Assembly (NCBI RefSeq): GCF_014284155.1
Contig: NZ_JACOFZ010000003.1
Location: 303,072 to 367,071 of the forward strand
Source: Affinundibacterium nitidum
GTDB lineage: Bacteria > Pseudomonadota > Gammaproteobacteria > Burkholderiales > Burkholderiaceae_D
Direction: 5' to 3'
DNA length: 64,000 nucleotides
This document shows, piece after piece, positions 7,883 to 16,931 of this stretch. How positions within the stretch are numbered: the first letter of the stretch is position 1; every line of letters begins with the position of its first letter. The translations under genes were made by a program, and so were the position numbers. The notes beneath the pieces are model-generated. The model saw only the letters and a program-made list of their open reading frames with translations. It had not been told where the DNA came from and searched no databases.

Positions 7883-8851
7883 ATGAAATCAAGACCAGCG
7901 CATCGTGTGGTTGCACTCGCTTATGATCAACTGTGTACCTTCGAGTTTGGCTGCACAGTGGAAGTCTTTGCCCTCGAGCGACCCGAGTTAGAGGTCGATT
8001 GGTATCGCTTCGACGTCTGCGCCGCTGAGCCCGGCAAATTGCGGGCGGCGGGTGGTATCACTATCGATGCGCCTTACACTTTGCGCCTGCTCGATCTCGC
8101 AGACACGATTATCATCCCCGGTTGGCGCGGTGCAGACCAAGCACCACCCGAAGCCCTACTCAAGAAGATTCGCGCTGCGTATCAACGCGGTGCTCGCCTG
8201 TGTACGATTTGTTCTGGCGTATTTGTGCTGGCTGCTGCAGGCATTCTTGATGGTAAAACAGTGACCACCCATTGGCGCTATGTCGACAAACTATCGCAAC
8301 GCTACCCGCAACTGACCGTGAACCCCGATGCGCTGTACATCGACGAGGGGCAAATCATCACCTCAGCAGGCTCTGCCGCTGGCCTCGATATGTTGTTGCA
8401 CTTGGTGCGCAAAGATTATGGGGTAAAGGTGGCGAACCAAGTCGCGCAACGCTTAGTCATCCCGCCGCATCGCGAAGGCGGGCAGGCGCAGTTTGTGCCG
8501 CGTCCGGTGGCCAGTGATGAACGTGGTCGTTTAAGCCAGCTGCTTGATGATTTACGGCGCTATCCGGCCGCCCCCCACAGCTTGGCAAGCATGGCCGACA
8601 AAGCAGCGATGAGCGAACGTAGTTTGCAAAGGCATTTTGTCGAACTCACGGGCTTTACGCCCTACGATTGGTTGATACGTGAACGCGTGGCTTGCGCCAA
8701 AGATCTGCTCGAAAGTTCGGAACATAGCCTCGCCCGTATTAGCGAATTATCAGGGTTTGGCTCTGAAGAATCTTTCCGCCGACATTTTCGTCGTATTACC
8801 AGCACATCACCAAATCATTATCGCAAACAGTTTGCAACAAAATCAGCATGA
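7883..8851 (+). CDS. ftrA: FtrA-type transcriptional regulator (DJ-1/PfpI + AraC HTH)
   Basis: A 322-residue regulator. Residues of about 8-185 form a DJ-1/PfpI (GATase1-like) ligand domain with the elbow TICSGVFVLAAAGILDGK, whose cysteine sits at the usual nucleophile position, and TTHWRYVD after it. Residues of about 225-318 are a double helix-turn-helix AraC domain (SMADKAAMSERSLQRHFVEL and ARISELSGFGSEESFRRHFR). This is the GlxA/FtrA family. The ATG at 7883 has a strong GAGGAGG site. A GST gene follows 43 bases downstream and a rhodanese gene lies divergently upstream, both plausible targets. Confidence 0.85.
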   Translation: MKSRPAHRVVALAYDQLCTFEFGCTVEVFALERPELEVDWYRFDVCAAEPGKLRAAGGITIDAPYTLRLLDLADTIIIPGWRGADQAPPEALLKKIRAAYQRGARLCTICSGVFVLAAAGILDGKTVTTHWRYVDKLSQRYPQLTVNPDALYIDEGQIITSAGSAAGLDMLLHLVRKDYGVKVANQVAQRLVIPPHREGGQAQFVPRPVASDERGRLSQLLDDLRRYPAAPHSLASMADKAAMSERSLQRHFVELTGFTPYDWLIRERVACAKDLLESSEHSLARISELSGFGSEESFRRHFRRITSTSPNHYRKQFATKSA

Positions 8852-8894
8852 ATCGTTTATGCTAGACACTAACCCCACTCGATGAGAAATCACC

Positions 8895-9578
8895 ATGTAC
8901 ACCTTGTATATTGCCAATAAAGTTTATTCCTCTTGGTCTTTACGTCCTTGGGCCTTGATGCGCGCATTGAATATTCCATTCGAAGAAAAGATAGTCACGT
9001 TTGGCCCCGGCAGTAATTGGGAAAGCTTCCGTACCTTCTCACCAGCGGGCAAAGTACCGTGCTTGCACGATGGTGAGTCTATCGTGTGGGACTCGCTTGG
9101 CATTACCGAGTTTTTAGCTGACCGCCATGCTGGCGTTTGGCCTAGCGATGCGCAAGCCAAAATTTGGGCGCGCTGTGCAGCCGCTGAGATGCATTCTGGC
9201 TTCACTAACTTACGCGGTGTTTGCCCTATGCATGTGGGCTTGCGTGTACATATCGACGCCATTCCAGCCGGTGTGAAATCAGACCTTCAACGTATTAGCG
9301 AGTTATGGAACGAAGGGCTCAATCGCTTTGGTGGCCCTTTCTTGGCGGGTGATAAATTCACCGCGATCGACGCTTTCTTCGCACCGGTGGTATTCCGTAT
9401 TCAAACCTACGGCTTACCCGTCGATGAAAAAGCGGGTGCTTATGTGCAGCACATGCTACAACAGGCGCCGATTCAACAGTGGCAAGATCAAGCTTTGAAT
9501 GAAACTTGGGTTGAGCCTGGACATGAAGAAGCAGCACTGGCTGCAGGCAAACTGATTAGCGATTTGCGCAAGAAATAA
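8895..9578 (+). CDS. glutathione S-transferase family protein
   Basis: A 227-residue cytosolic protein with an N-terminal thioredoxin-like domain (YIANKVYSSWSLRPWALM, then GKVPCLHDGESIVWDSLGI, the cis-Pro and glutathione gamma-Glu site) and a C-terminal all-helical domain containing GGPFLAGDKFTAIDAFFAPV, the conserved N-capping Asp motif of GSTs. It resembles the YfcF/zeta-like group, with serines rather than cysteine at the catalytic position. It follows ftrA by 43 bases and is probably co-transcribed; an intrinsic terminator lies 37 bases after the stop. Confidence 0.9.
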   Translation: MYTLYIANKVYSSWSLRPWALMRALNIPFEEKIVTFGPGSNWESFRTFSPAGKVPCLHDGESIVWDSLGITEFLADRHAGVWPSDAQAKIWARCAAAEMHSGFTNLRGVCPMHVGLRVHIDAIPAGVKSDLQRISELWNEGLNRFGGPFLAGDKFTAIDAFFAPVVFRIQTYGLPVDEKAGAYVQHMLQQAPIQQWQDQALNETWVEPGHEEAALAAGKLISDLRKK

Positions 9579-9614
9579 TCGCGATTACTTCGAAACTAGT
9601 TCTCTTAAGCGCAA

Positions 9615-9646
9615 TAAAAAAGCCGGACTTAGTTCCGGCTTTTTTG
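9615..9646. terminator. bidirectional intrinsic terminator
   Basis: Stem AGCCGGA (9621-9627) with TCCGGCT (9634-9640), flanked by an A-run on the left and a T-run on the right. It would end the GST transcript on the plus strand and the convergent small-protein gene (stop at 9701) on the minus strand. Confidence 0.85.
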
Positions 9647-9700
9647 TGCCTAGCCGTATCTTCCGATTCGGCATTAAGCTGTGCACCTCAATCTAAAACA

Positions 9701-9931
9701 TTAAGGCATGTCATCCAAAGGCAATGTGCTTGGATCTGTATGACGGTTAATACCGTAGTAGGTACCGTAACGGTCTACTTTAACGCAAGAAGTTTGATTG
9801 CCAGCTTGGCACTCAAGCAACCATTCAACCACTGTGTAAAATGGAGGATAAGCAAACGCGCTGCTCATCGCTGTCATCATTACTACTACGCCTACGCTCA
9901 AACCCAAGAGGGCTTTTTTCAATGCTTTCAT
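9701..9931 (-). CDS. small secreted two-cysteine protein, unknown
   Basis: A 76-residue protein with a clear signal peptide (basic MKALKKALLG, hydrophobic core, cleavage after AFA). The mature part is about 49 residues, with cysteines in LLECQAGNQTSCVKV that could form one disulfide, and a Tyr/Gly-rich YGTYYGINRHTD segment. An AAGGAG site precedes the start. Family unknown. Confidence 0.7.
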   Translation of the reverse strand: MKALKKALLGLSVGVVVMMTAMSSAFAYPPFYTVVEWLLECQAGNQTSCVKVDRYGTYYGINRHTDPSTLPLDDMP

Positions 9932-10347
9932 TTTGACTCCTTGTGATTGTCAACGAAGTGAAATCTTGTGTGGGGTGACCACAGACTTATTTCACAAACC
10001 GGCCGAAACATGCATTTTAGCTAATGCATTCGACCGCTGGTGATGCTAACAAAAGCTAGTCTTCTTGAGTAGGTTTTTTTGCAAATAACAGTGATGGAAT
10101 AGAGCCGAAATTCAGTAGCAAAATCTTTAAATTAGCTTCTTAATTCATCAACTCACTTCATTTGCTATCCAAAATAGCAATTTGAGCAGATCTGTCGATA
10201 CTCGATGACTGAGCACAAAAAAAGGCGAGATGTTGTTTTTTAGAATAAAGAAAATGAAAAGCAAAAAAAATAGCAATGGGCCCCCGCACCATTGCTATCT
10301 TTGCGCATTCGAGTTGAATCACGCTCTCCGTGATTCGCCCTTAAGCC
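9932..10347. other. AT-rich intergenic region
   Basis: No convincing gene. It holds the minus-strand terminator at 10264-10297 and, at 10316-10336, a separate perfect inverted repeat GAATCACG/CGTGATTC with no T-run on either side. The 10050-10260 part is AT-rich with several homopolymer A and T runs and would contain the promoter for the small secreted gene at 9931. Confidence 0.5.
10264..10297 (-). terminator. intrinsic terminator of the DUF1161 gene
   Basis: Perfect 9-base arms TAGCAATGG (10271-10279) and CCATTGCTA (10289-10297); read on the minus strand the stem is followed by a run of about eight T. It lies about 50 bases past the stop of the minus-strand gene at 10348. Confidence 0.8.
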
Positions 10348-10578
10348 TTACGACTTCGTTTTTTCGTAAATGATTTTCTTACTGCCAGACTCGCAGGTAC
10401 CGACCACGCGGTTTTTAGTTTCTGTCGCTTTATCAACGATGGTGAGTGTATAGCCTTTAACGCCTTTGCCATCGACCTTTTTCTCAATCTTTGCCTTTAA
10501 GTCTTCGCAAGACAAACCAGTTGCGGAAGCGGAAAGTGCCATCAGCATCAAACTGCTAGCCAAAATCAATTTTTTCAT
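10348..10578 (-). CDS. DUF1161 small periplasmic protein
   Basis: A 76-residue precursor with a signal peptide (MKKLILASSLMLMALSASA) and a mature part reading LSCEDLKAKIEKKVDGKGVKGYTL, then VVGTCESGSKKIIYEK. The two cysteines and the GVKGYTL and VVGTCE blocks match DUF1161, a small periplasmic family of unknown role. GGAGC lies upstream of the start. Transcript ends at the hairpin at 10264-10297. Confidence 0.85.
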   Translation of the reverse strand: MKKLILASSLMLMALSASATGLSCEDLKAKIEKKVDGKGVKGYTLTIVDKATETKNRVVGTCESGSKKIIYEKTKS

Positions 10579-10791
10579 CGTGCTTGCTCCTGTCGTAAAT
10601 ATAGACCGTAAGAAATCAGCGAATGCAGTAAATCATTTCCCTGTGTCGCGTCAGATAAAACCTTATCACTCGAAAACAGTTCCGAGAAGAAATATTCACA
10701 AAAGCAATGTTTTTTGTTGTAAATGCCACGCACAAGACTCCTTGCGAACGATTAAAATGCCTCACCAACAGCTAAGTTTCGGAGAAACTTC

Positions 10792-11484
10792 ATGGCTACT
10801 TTTTGTCAGCGACTTACTCTCACCTCAGTCTTTTTCTTCGCCAGTATCGGTCTAAGCTTGGCACAAGATGGCCCGCCAAAGCCAACTGGGGCTGTGCGCG
10901 AAAGTGATTTAGTTGAACTGGTCAAACTAGACCCTAGTATCAAACTCGATATTCGCTATGCCACCGCCAATAATTTTGTTGGCAAACCGGTCTACCCTGA
11001 AGCGCGAGCTTTCTTACAACGCCCTGCAGCAATAGCTTTGTTATCGGCACATCGTTGGCTCAAGACTCAGGGTTATGGCATCTTGGTGCACGATGCCTAT
11101 CGTCCTTGGGCCATCACCAAGGTCTTTTGGGATATCACCCCCGCGGATAAGAAAATCTTTGTGGCGGACCCTGCAGTTGGATCAAAGCACAATCGCGGCT
11201 GCGCGGTCGATATTAGTTTATATGAGTTAAGCACAGGCAAAGCGGTCGAGATGCCAGGCGACTACGATGAAATGAGCGAGCGTTCTTTTGTGACTTTTAC
11301 AGGCGGCACTGAACAGCAACGCAAGCTACGTGATTTGCTACGCCATGCGATGGAACGCGAAGGCGAATTCTTCGTCTACCCGGAGGAATGGTGGCACTAT
11401 GATTTCAAAGATTCGAAACATTATGCGGTGCAGAATATTCCCTTTTCGGCGATTAGCGGAAAAGGGACCAAGCTCAAAAAATGA
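10792..11484 (+). CDS. D-Ala-D-Ala dipeptidase (VanX/DdpX-like, M15D)
   Basis: A 230-residue exported zinc dipeptidase with signal peptide ending SLAQ. The M15 metal motif is SKHNRGCAVDISLYE (SxHxxGxAxD: His and Asp ligands) and the second motif is YPEEWWHYDF, giving the catalytic Glu and the third His. LDIRYATANNFVGK and HDAYRPW are the typical VanX-family substrate-cleft segments. It should split D-Ala-D-Ala or other D-dipeptides in the periplasm, in peptidoglycan recycling rather than vancomycin resistance, since no vanHA genes adjoin. It stands alone, 53 bases before the STAS-like gene. Confidence 0.9.
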   Translation: MATFCQRLTLTSVFFFASIGLSLAQDGPPKPTGAVRESDLVELVKLDPSIKLDIRYATANNFVGKPVYPEARAFLQRPAAIALLSAHRWLKTQGYGILVHDAYRPWAITKVFWDITPADKKIFVADPAVGSKHNRGCAVDISLYELSTGKAVEMPGDYDEMSERSFVTFTGGTEQQRKLRDLLRHAMEREGEFFVYPEEWWHYDFKDSKHYAVQNIPFSAISGKGTKLKK

Positions 11485-11536
11485 GACCACGGATGGCTCG
11501 TCATTCGCTTCCTCGCACTAATACCAAAGATCCATC

Positions 11537-11956
11537 ATGAGAAGCATCGACCAGCACCGAGAACAGTTTGTCCAAACCACCATTAGCGGCCGCGTATTAG
11601 TGACCCGCGTCAGCGGATCTTGGACGCCTGAAATGCATCGCGCTGCAGATGAGTACAATCAGGATTTTGTGACTCGGCTCAATGAAACAGGGAATTGGGC
11701 GAGTTTGGTGATTATTGAGGATACCCTGGTCAGTTGTTTGGAGGTGTTACAAGCTGGCCGAGAATCAATCCCAAACAATCCTAACTGCACTCGCTTGAAA
11801 GCACTGGCCTGGATCATTGACGAGAGCATTGAAGGCTACACCATACTCCTACCTCGCTACCGATCTCTGTTCGACGGTGTGTTACGCAGCGAAGTATTTA
11901 ATGATATCGAAAGCGGGCTTAACTGGCTCGACCTATGCCTCAGTCAGGGATCTTGA
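11537..11956 (+). CDS. STAS-like small protein, paralogue A
   Basis: A 139-residue soluble protein of unknown function. It shares an architecture with the two genes at 62887 and 63421: a first strand pair (GRVLVTRVSGSW), a helix, then GNWASLVIIEDTLVSCLEVLQ, a third helix, a hydrophobic strand (LKALAWII), and a C-terminal FDGVLRSEVFNDIESGLNWL segment that aligns with their FFDDYxSAKxW end. The alternation of strands and helices suggests a STAS/SpoIIAA-like fold. Identity is low but the block order is the same. Confidence 0.65.
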   Translation: MRSIDQHREQFVQTTISGRVLVTRVSGSWTPEMHRAADEYNQDFVTRLNETGNWASLVIIEDTLVSCLEVLQAGRESIPNNPNCTRLKALAWIIDESIEGYTILLPRYRSLFDGVLRSEVFNDIESGLNWLDLCLSQGS

Positions 11957-11983
11957 AGTAGCACAGCAGTCTCATTCGTTCGA

Positions 11984-13186
11984 TCAAACCAAACCCAAAT
12001 CTCGCGCCTTCACTCCTGCAAACACCTGATCGAGTTGCTGTGAATTCAGGCCGTAAACGCCAGCAAATATGCCACCGAGCACTGCACGGTATTCGTTCAA
12101 GACTGGGTAATCACGATTTTGAAACAAGGATGCCGCTTCAAGCTTGACTTGCTCACCAAGCACACGTCCACCTTTGATGCCACCGCCTAACACCCAATAC
12201 ACACTACCGTGACCATGATCGGTGCCACGTTTACCATTTTCTCTGAAGGTGCGGCCAAATTCACTGATCACGACCACCGTCGTGTTTTTCCACATCGCGC
12301 CCATCTCATTCTTGTAAGCAGCTAAACCACGACCTAACTCCTCGAACTTTCCGGCTAAAGCACCACTAGCACCACCCTGATTGACGTGGGTATCCCAACC
12401 GCCAACATCAATAAAACCTAGGGCATATTTGTCACGCATCATCTTGGCGATACGTTTTGCTTCCAACTCGAATCCTTTGGTGGTTATCGCGTTGCGATTG
12501 CCATCATTGTTTTGCATTTCGGCTTGCATATCGCGCACTACTTCGCCACGCACCTCAAAGCCATCATTAACTTGTTTTTCAAGCCCGGTTTTGTTGTACA
12601 TTTGAGCGATGATTTTGCTTTGTTTATCATCCATATTCGATTTACTAATCGTACGTAAGGCCGTGTTCGCCACCTTAGTATCGCCCCGCATAATGATGGG
12701 TAATTGATCTGTGAATGACATCGCCATGCCGCTGTTCAACTGCGCGGCCAAACGATTCAAAAAGCCCGATTGATAATTGCGCGTGCCACTCATGTCTTGC
12801 CCCATCTCTATGCTGTCTTGCGTTTCGAAATGGCTGCGCGAAAGATCATCTGTACCGGCGAAAGGAATAAAAGAAGCTTCACCTGCTTTGAACATAGGGT
12901 AAATCGTGTCGCGTAAGGCTGGATGCAAACCCCAATCGGCGTTGAGCTCAAGCGCCGAGTTCACATCGGCGCTCGGCTTGGCGATAGAGATCGTTGGGCG
13001 GGCATCGTAATAGAATTGACTCGAAGTTGGCACCAACAAATTACTCGCATCGTAACCACCACGCAAAAAAACAAATAAGAGACGGTTCTGTGTCGCAGGT
13101 GCTGCCAATAATTGCGCTGATATCGTGCTGAGGCCAACGCCTGCACCAAATAAACCTATCGATTTCAAGAGTTCGCGACGATTCAT
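11984..13186 (-). CDS. DUF1501 family exported protein
   Basis: A 400-residue protein with a twin-arginine-type leader (MNRRELLKSIGLFGAGVG), so likely exported folded. DUF1501 signatures include LLFVFLRGGYDASNLLVP, SRSHFETQDSIEMG, and GWDTHVNQGG, with FGRTFRENGKRGTDHGHGSVYWVLGGGIKGG near the end split over two blocks; the family belongs to the alkaline-phosphatase/sulfatase fold and carries metal-binding Asp/His residues. It is the downstream partner of the DUF1800 gene, a conserved pairing in many bacteria whose joint function is not established. Confidence 0.9.
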   Translation of the reverse strand: MNRRELLKSIGLFGAGVGLSTISAQLLAAPATQNRLLFVFLRGGYDASNLLVPTSSQFYYDARPTISIAKPSADVNSALELNADWGLHPALRDTIYPMFKAGEASFIPFAGTDDLSRSHFETQDSIEMGQDMSGTRNYQSGFLNRLAAQLNSGMAMSFTDQLPIIMRGDTKVANTALRTISKSNMDDKQSKIIAQMYNKTGLEKQVNDGFEVRGEVVRDMQAEMQNNDGNRNAITTKGFELEAKRIAKMMRDKYALGFIDVGGWDTHVNQGGASGALAGKFEELGRGLAAYKNEMGAMWKNTTVVVISEFGRTFRENGKRGTDHGHGSVYWVLGGGIKGGRVLGEQVKLEAASLFQNRDYPVLNEYRAVLGGIFAGVYGLNSQQLDQVFAGVKARDLGLV

Positions 13187-13256
13187 GATTTTTCCTTTTG
13201 TCTATTTTTGATGATGATGTTTGTTGAATGGACTTGAATTGCTTCTAAATCAAGAC

Positions 13257-14927
13257 TCAACGTCGCATCATTTCCGGTGTCGCCAAGAAGAAGGCATTCC
13301 ATTCTTGTGCTGAACCAGATTGACTTAATGCTTCCTGCGAACTCATCGCAAAACGCTTACTCAAGTCTTTCACGAAATTATTTTGTGCCAGTGCAGGTTT
13401 GGCTAACTCGCGCGCTTGCACATTCAGGCTTTCGTTTTTACCGTCATCACTTTCTGGTTTAAATAAGTTGGGGGCCCCGCGCGCCATGAGCTTGGCAATA
13501 TCAAAACGGCTCGTCATTTGTGCTGGACTAGCCCAAGCTTCTTGGTTGAGCGGATAACCATCTGGTGTGAGATGACCGTTCGGTGTTTGGCCTAAGGTGT
13601 TTAACCAGTTCAAGATCGGCCCCATATTCACGATAGTCTTATCTTCATAGGCCAAGCGCATCGACGACACGACATAATGCATAGGGTCTTTAAATTTTTG
13701 CCCTAATGAAGCCATGAACTCTTGGCTATCAAACATGGTTTTTAACACTGAAGGAATATCACCACGGGTCTGCAAGAAACGGTCTGCCATTGCTGAAATC
13801 AAGGCTTCGGAAGGTTTGTCCGAAACAAAATACATTGCTATTTTCTTGCTGACGAATTTGGCGGTTGCCGGCTGACGCATCAGCAAATCCAAAACCTGCT
13901 CTATTTCGGCCAATCCACTGCCTTTAATCGTCGTACCAAGAATCAGTTTGTCGCCGAAATCATGACGCTTCGCATCAAATACGATTAGATCATAACTATG
14001 TTGGCGGGAACCAATCGCCAGCTTTTCATCGGCCTTGCGATTTTTGTCTTGGCGCAAACGAATACTGATGCCCGTCAAAACCCGCGCCAATTCTTGTACG
14101 TCATTTTGCGTATAGCCACTACCGACACCCATGGTGTGTAATTCGAGTAATTCGCGCGCATAGTTCTCGTTGATTTTATTGGCTGCGTTATGTTCATTAT
14201 CCAAGTAACGCAGCATCGCTGGATGCGCCAAGGTTGATCGTAATAGATCTTTAAAATTTCCTAAAGCGTAAGGGCGGATCGCCGTCTCTTCAAAATCACC
14301 GACCATGGCGCGTAGATTCTCTTTACGCGTTGAGACATTGAAATGATTCATCCAGAACCAATCCATTTGTTCGAGTAATTGGTTCGATGAATAGGTGTAA
14401 CGCAGGAGTGATCGCGTTGCGGCCTCGCGTGCAAGGCGTGTGAGTTCTTGTTGGTAAGCCTTCCGGAGGGTGTCATCCGTACCCTTTACTTCTGCAGCGG
14501 CCTTGCGTTGTGCTTCCAATTCCAGCATCAATTGATCAAACGGCTTTTGACTGATCGTCAGTTGCGCAATTTGTTCTTGTACCGCAGGGGGCAAACTGCT
14601 TCCGCGTGCCTGCAATTGTTGACGCAAATAGGCGTCCATACCAACTGTATTCATTTGGTTTAGGCTGCTACTGTTGACGCCCCAACTCAAGCGATTCAAC
14701 AGCATTACGGGATCAAGCTTGGCTTGCTCGTAATAGTTCGTCTTCGCGATTGCAAAAGGCAACGCATTTGTTGTACGCGCGTTGCTGCCATTCGATGTCG
14801 ACGATGAATCAGAAGTTGGTGTACTTGAACAAGCGGCTAAGGCGCTCAAGCTCATTACAATCGCCGCTCGTTTAAGGCAAACATTTAAGGACAATTTCGA
14901 TGTAGATGTAGAAGTAGAGCAAGTCAT
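13257..14927 (-). CDS. DUF1800 family lipoprotein
   Basis: A 556-residue protein with a lipoprotein signal (lipobox SALAAC followed by SS) and a low-complexity Ser/Thr linker, so it is anchored to the envelope. DUF1800 features are VMLLNRLSWGVNSSSLNQM, a long helical region, WFWMNHFNVSTRKE, LRYLDNEHNAANKINENYAR with ELLELHTMGVGSGYTQND, and a C-terminal QEAWASPAQMTSRF block. The DUF1501 gene follows 70 bases downstream on the same strand and is probably co-transcribed. AGGAA precedes the ATG. Function unknown; the pair has been linked to export or surface structures only by context. Confidence 0.9.
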   Translation of the reverse strand: MTCSTSTSTSKLSLNVCLKRAAIVMSLSALAACSSTPTSDSSSTSNGSNARTTNALPFAIAKTNYYEQAKLDPVMLLNRLSWGVNSSSLNQMNTVGMDAYLRQQLQARGSSLPPAVQEQIAQLTISQKPFDQLMLELEAQRKAAAEVKGTDDTLRKAYQQELTRLAREAATRSLLRYTYSSNQLLEQMDWFWMNHFNVSTRKENLRAMVGDFEETAIRPYALGNFKDLLRSTLAHPAMLRYLDNEHNAANKINENYARELLELHTMGVGSGYTQNDVQELARVLTGISIRLRQDKNRKADEKLAIGSRQHSYDLIVFDAKRHDFGDKLILGTTIKGSGLAEIEQVLDLLMRQPATAKFVSKKIAMYFVSDKPSEALISAMADRFLQTRGDIPSVLKTMFDSQEFMASLGQKFKDPMHYVVSSMRLAYEDKTIVNMGPILNWLNTLGQTPNGHLTPDGYPLNQEAWASPAQMTSRFDIAKLMARGAPNLFKPESDDGKNESLNVQARELAKPALAQNNFVKDLSKRFAMSSQEALSQSGSAQEWNAFFLATPEMMRR

Positions 14928-15130
14928 GGCAAGTTCCTGTCAATCTGATGTGATTAGCATAAGCGAACTGCAATGCTTAAGCACGTCTCTTTTGGTAACA
15001 GTCCATGGCGCTTAGTAAGCACTTGTAACAAAGTACCCAATTCCTTGTCCGAAAATGGCGAGTAAAGCAAATGGCTCCCATGCATACTGAATATTCGTTC
15101 AGTCATCAAATCCAAAGGTGTTAAATCATC

Positions 15131-15616
15131 ATGCTTAAATTATCACATCACATACAAATGCTCTCTTCGTCTTACTTGAATCAAGTTAGGCGCAACAGTG
15201 TCGATGATTTAGGACAAGCTGTCGAACGCATAACCGCCCAAGGCGGCGAGCCTTGTCGCGATGTCTTACGCCGCGCACGCGCGGGAGAAGAATTAATTTT
15301 GGCCAGCTATTGCCCATTCACAGTCGCCAGCCCCTACAAAGAATACGGGCCTATCTTTGTGCTAGCGAATGCGAGCGACGAAGAAGTGGCGAGCGACCAT
15401 ATCAGCTGTTCAGCGCATATCGATGACCGCACTTACTTACAAGCGCAATTTGTACTTCGTGCATATTCAGTGCAAGAACGCATCGTTGATGCCTGCGTTA
15501 GTTCACCAGAGAAAGCAGAAGGCGACCTCGAACGTTTTTTCTCGCGTACTGAGGTCGCCTTTGTTCTAGTTAGATTTGCCGCCTACGGTTGCTATGCGGC
15601 GAGAATCAATCGATAG
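15131..15616 (+). CDS. DUF1203 family protein
   Basis: A 161-residue soluble protein. CRDVLRRARAGEELILASYCPF, SPYKEYGPIFVLAN and the C-terminal AYGCYAARI are DUF1203 hallmarks; the function is unknown. A perfect 10-base inverted repeat (AGGCGACCTC and GAGGTCGCCT, 15520-15560) lies inside the last 100 bases of the gene, followed by TTT, so the 3' end of the message could fold into a terminator-like hairpin while still coding. It converges on the GIN-domain gene at 15677. Confidence 0.85.
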   Translation: MLKLSHHIQMLSSSYLNQVRRNSVDDLGQAVERITAQGGEPCRDVLRRARAGEELILASYCPFTVASPYKEYGPIFVLANASDEEVASDHISCSAHIDDRTYLQAQFVLRAYSVQERIVDACVSSPEKAEGDLERFFSRTEVAFVLVRFAAYGCYAARINR

Positions 15617-15676
15617 ACGCCTTACTTGATCGTCATTCCAAGTCAGTTAGGAATGACATCTATGCTTGGCTTCAAC

Positions 15677-16567
15677 TCAGAAAATGAAACTGACGCGCTT
15701 GCCACTGACATTGCGCTGTGCTGGATTGCCATAGACTGTCACCCGACCAGATCCATTCGCTTGTGCATTCACGTTTTGGGAAACAGCTGCAGCGATATCA
15801 CCAGAACCGTAGCTATTCAAATCCGCAGATTGGCTCTTTACTGAGGACAATTCAGCAGATCCAGAACCATGCGTCTGCGCATACAAGTTACGTACATTAC
15901 CGGTCGCACTCACAGAGCCTGAGCCGTGGACGGTAACATCTAGTTGAGTGCCATTGACCGCGCCCAGATTCAAAGAACCAGAGCCATGCACACGCACTTT
16001 GGCATCATTGCTCAATAGACCCAAGGCATTGATGCGACCAGAGCCAACTGAATTCACATCGAGGCGCGCTACTTGGCCTTCGAGCACAACGGCACGTGAA
16101 CCATTATTACTGATATTGAAATTGCTGCCATTCAAACCATTGATCGTTAGGCGACCAGAACCGCTAGAAGCAACTTCATTGAGTTGCGGCACCGTGTAGA
16201 CGACGCGAATCGGATTTTGACTATTGAAACGTTCGTCGATCCAGATTTTTTGACTTCCACCGACTGTTTGCGTTTGTACCAAGCCGACCAAATTACTATC
16301 AGCAATTACTTCCATGCTAGGTGCCACACCCACTTTCACTTCTACTTGCAAAGGACCGCTGACATTCAAGTTAGCCAAGCCGGACACCGCACGTTTCTCA
16401 GTAATGATTTCATTGTTGCCTTTGATGGCGTTGCTGCTCCAGGCTGATTCGAAACGCGCGTCGTTGCCGTCAGGAGCGATGATGATGGCGCAACCACTAA
16501 AGGCCAGCGCAGAACCCAATGCCAACACGAGTGGTAAGCGTTTGATCAAAATTTGTGGAGTAGTCAT
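15677..16567 (-). CDS. GIN-domain (DUF2807) lipoprotein
   Basis: A 296-residue lipoprotein with lipobox AFSGC. After the signal, residues of about 60-280 form the head GIN / DUF2807 domain, seen as many repeated short turns GSGSLNLGA, HGSGSVSATG, YGSGDIAAA and ANGSGRVTVYG, one per coil of a predicted right-handed beta-helix. Such proteins are envelope-associated and of unknown role. The ATG at 16567 has AAGGA upstream and starts the signal; the longer reading frame is rejected. Monocistronic, divergent from dctA. Confidence 0.88.
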   Translation of the reverse strand: MTTPQILIKRLPLVLALGSALAFSGCAIIIAPDGNDARFESAWSSNAIKGNNEIITEKRAVSGLANLNVSGPLQVEVKVGVAPSMEVIADSNLVGLVQTQTVGGSQKIWIDERFNSQNPIRVVYTVPQLNEVASSGSGRLTINGLNGSNFNISNNGSRAVVLEGQVARLDVNSVGSGRINALGLLSNDAKVRVHGSGSLNLGAVNGTQLDVTVHGSGSVSATGNVRNLYAQTHGSGSAELSSVKSQSADLNSYGSGDIAAAVSQNVNAQANGSGRVTVYGNPAQRNVSGKRVSFIF

Positions 16568-16931
16568 GTTGAAATTTCCTTCTATATCAGAGTGAATTGA
16601 TTGTTGCGGGTACATCGCACTAATCAAGATGTTTTTGCGATGGTCGAACTGTAAAGCACCACGATTTTCTATGCGAGCGGAAAGCGACGAAATGCATGAG
16701 CGCGGTACTGAACTGCGGAAAATTGGCGTAAACCGCAGCATTCCAAAAAGACAAAATTGCGGTTTTCCACAATAGACGCTGTATTTGCTTCCTTTGATAA
16801 TGCGTGCCAAGACAGTCAATCTCACCTCAAATGAATGAAGGCTGCTGCCAACTCGGCATCACAATCTCAGACCCAGACAACGTATCAATCTCGGCTCTGC
16901 GGTTCCATTCAAAAACGCATCGGAGACGATT
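16568..16931. other. divergent regulatory region (GIN gene / dctA)
   Basis: No gene seen. The region must hold the promoters for the GIN-domain gene and the dicarboxylate transporter. An inverted repeat CTGCGG/CCGCAG spans about 16713-16734. I see no clear sigma-54 element of the type that controls dctA in some proteobacteria. Confidence 0.4.

Noticed and set aside
12640-12660. AATCGTAC string resembling an arm of the REP-like repeat
   Set aside because: It lies in the DUF1501 coding sequence and lacks the inverted partner; chance match.
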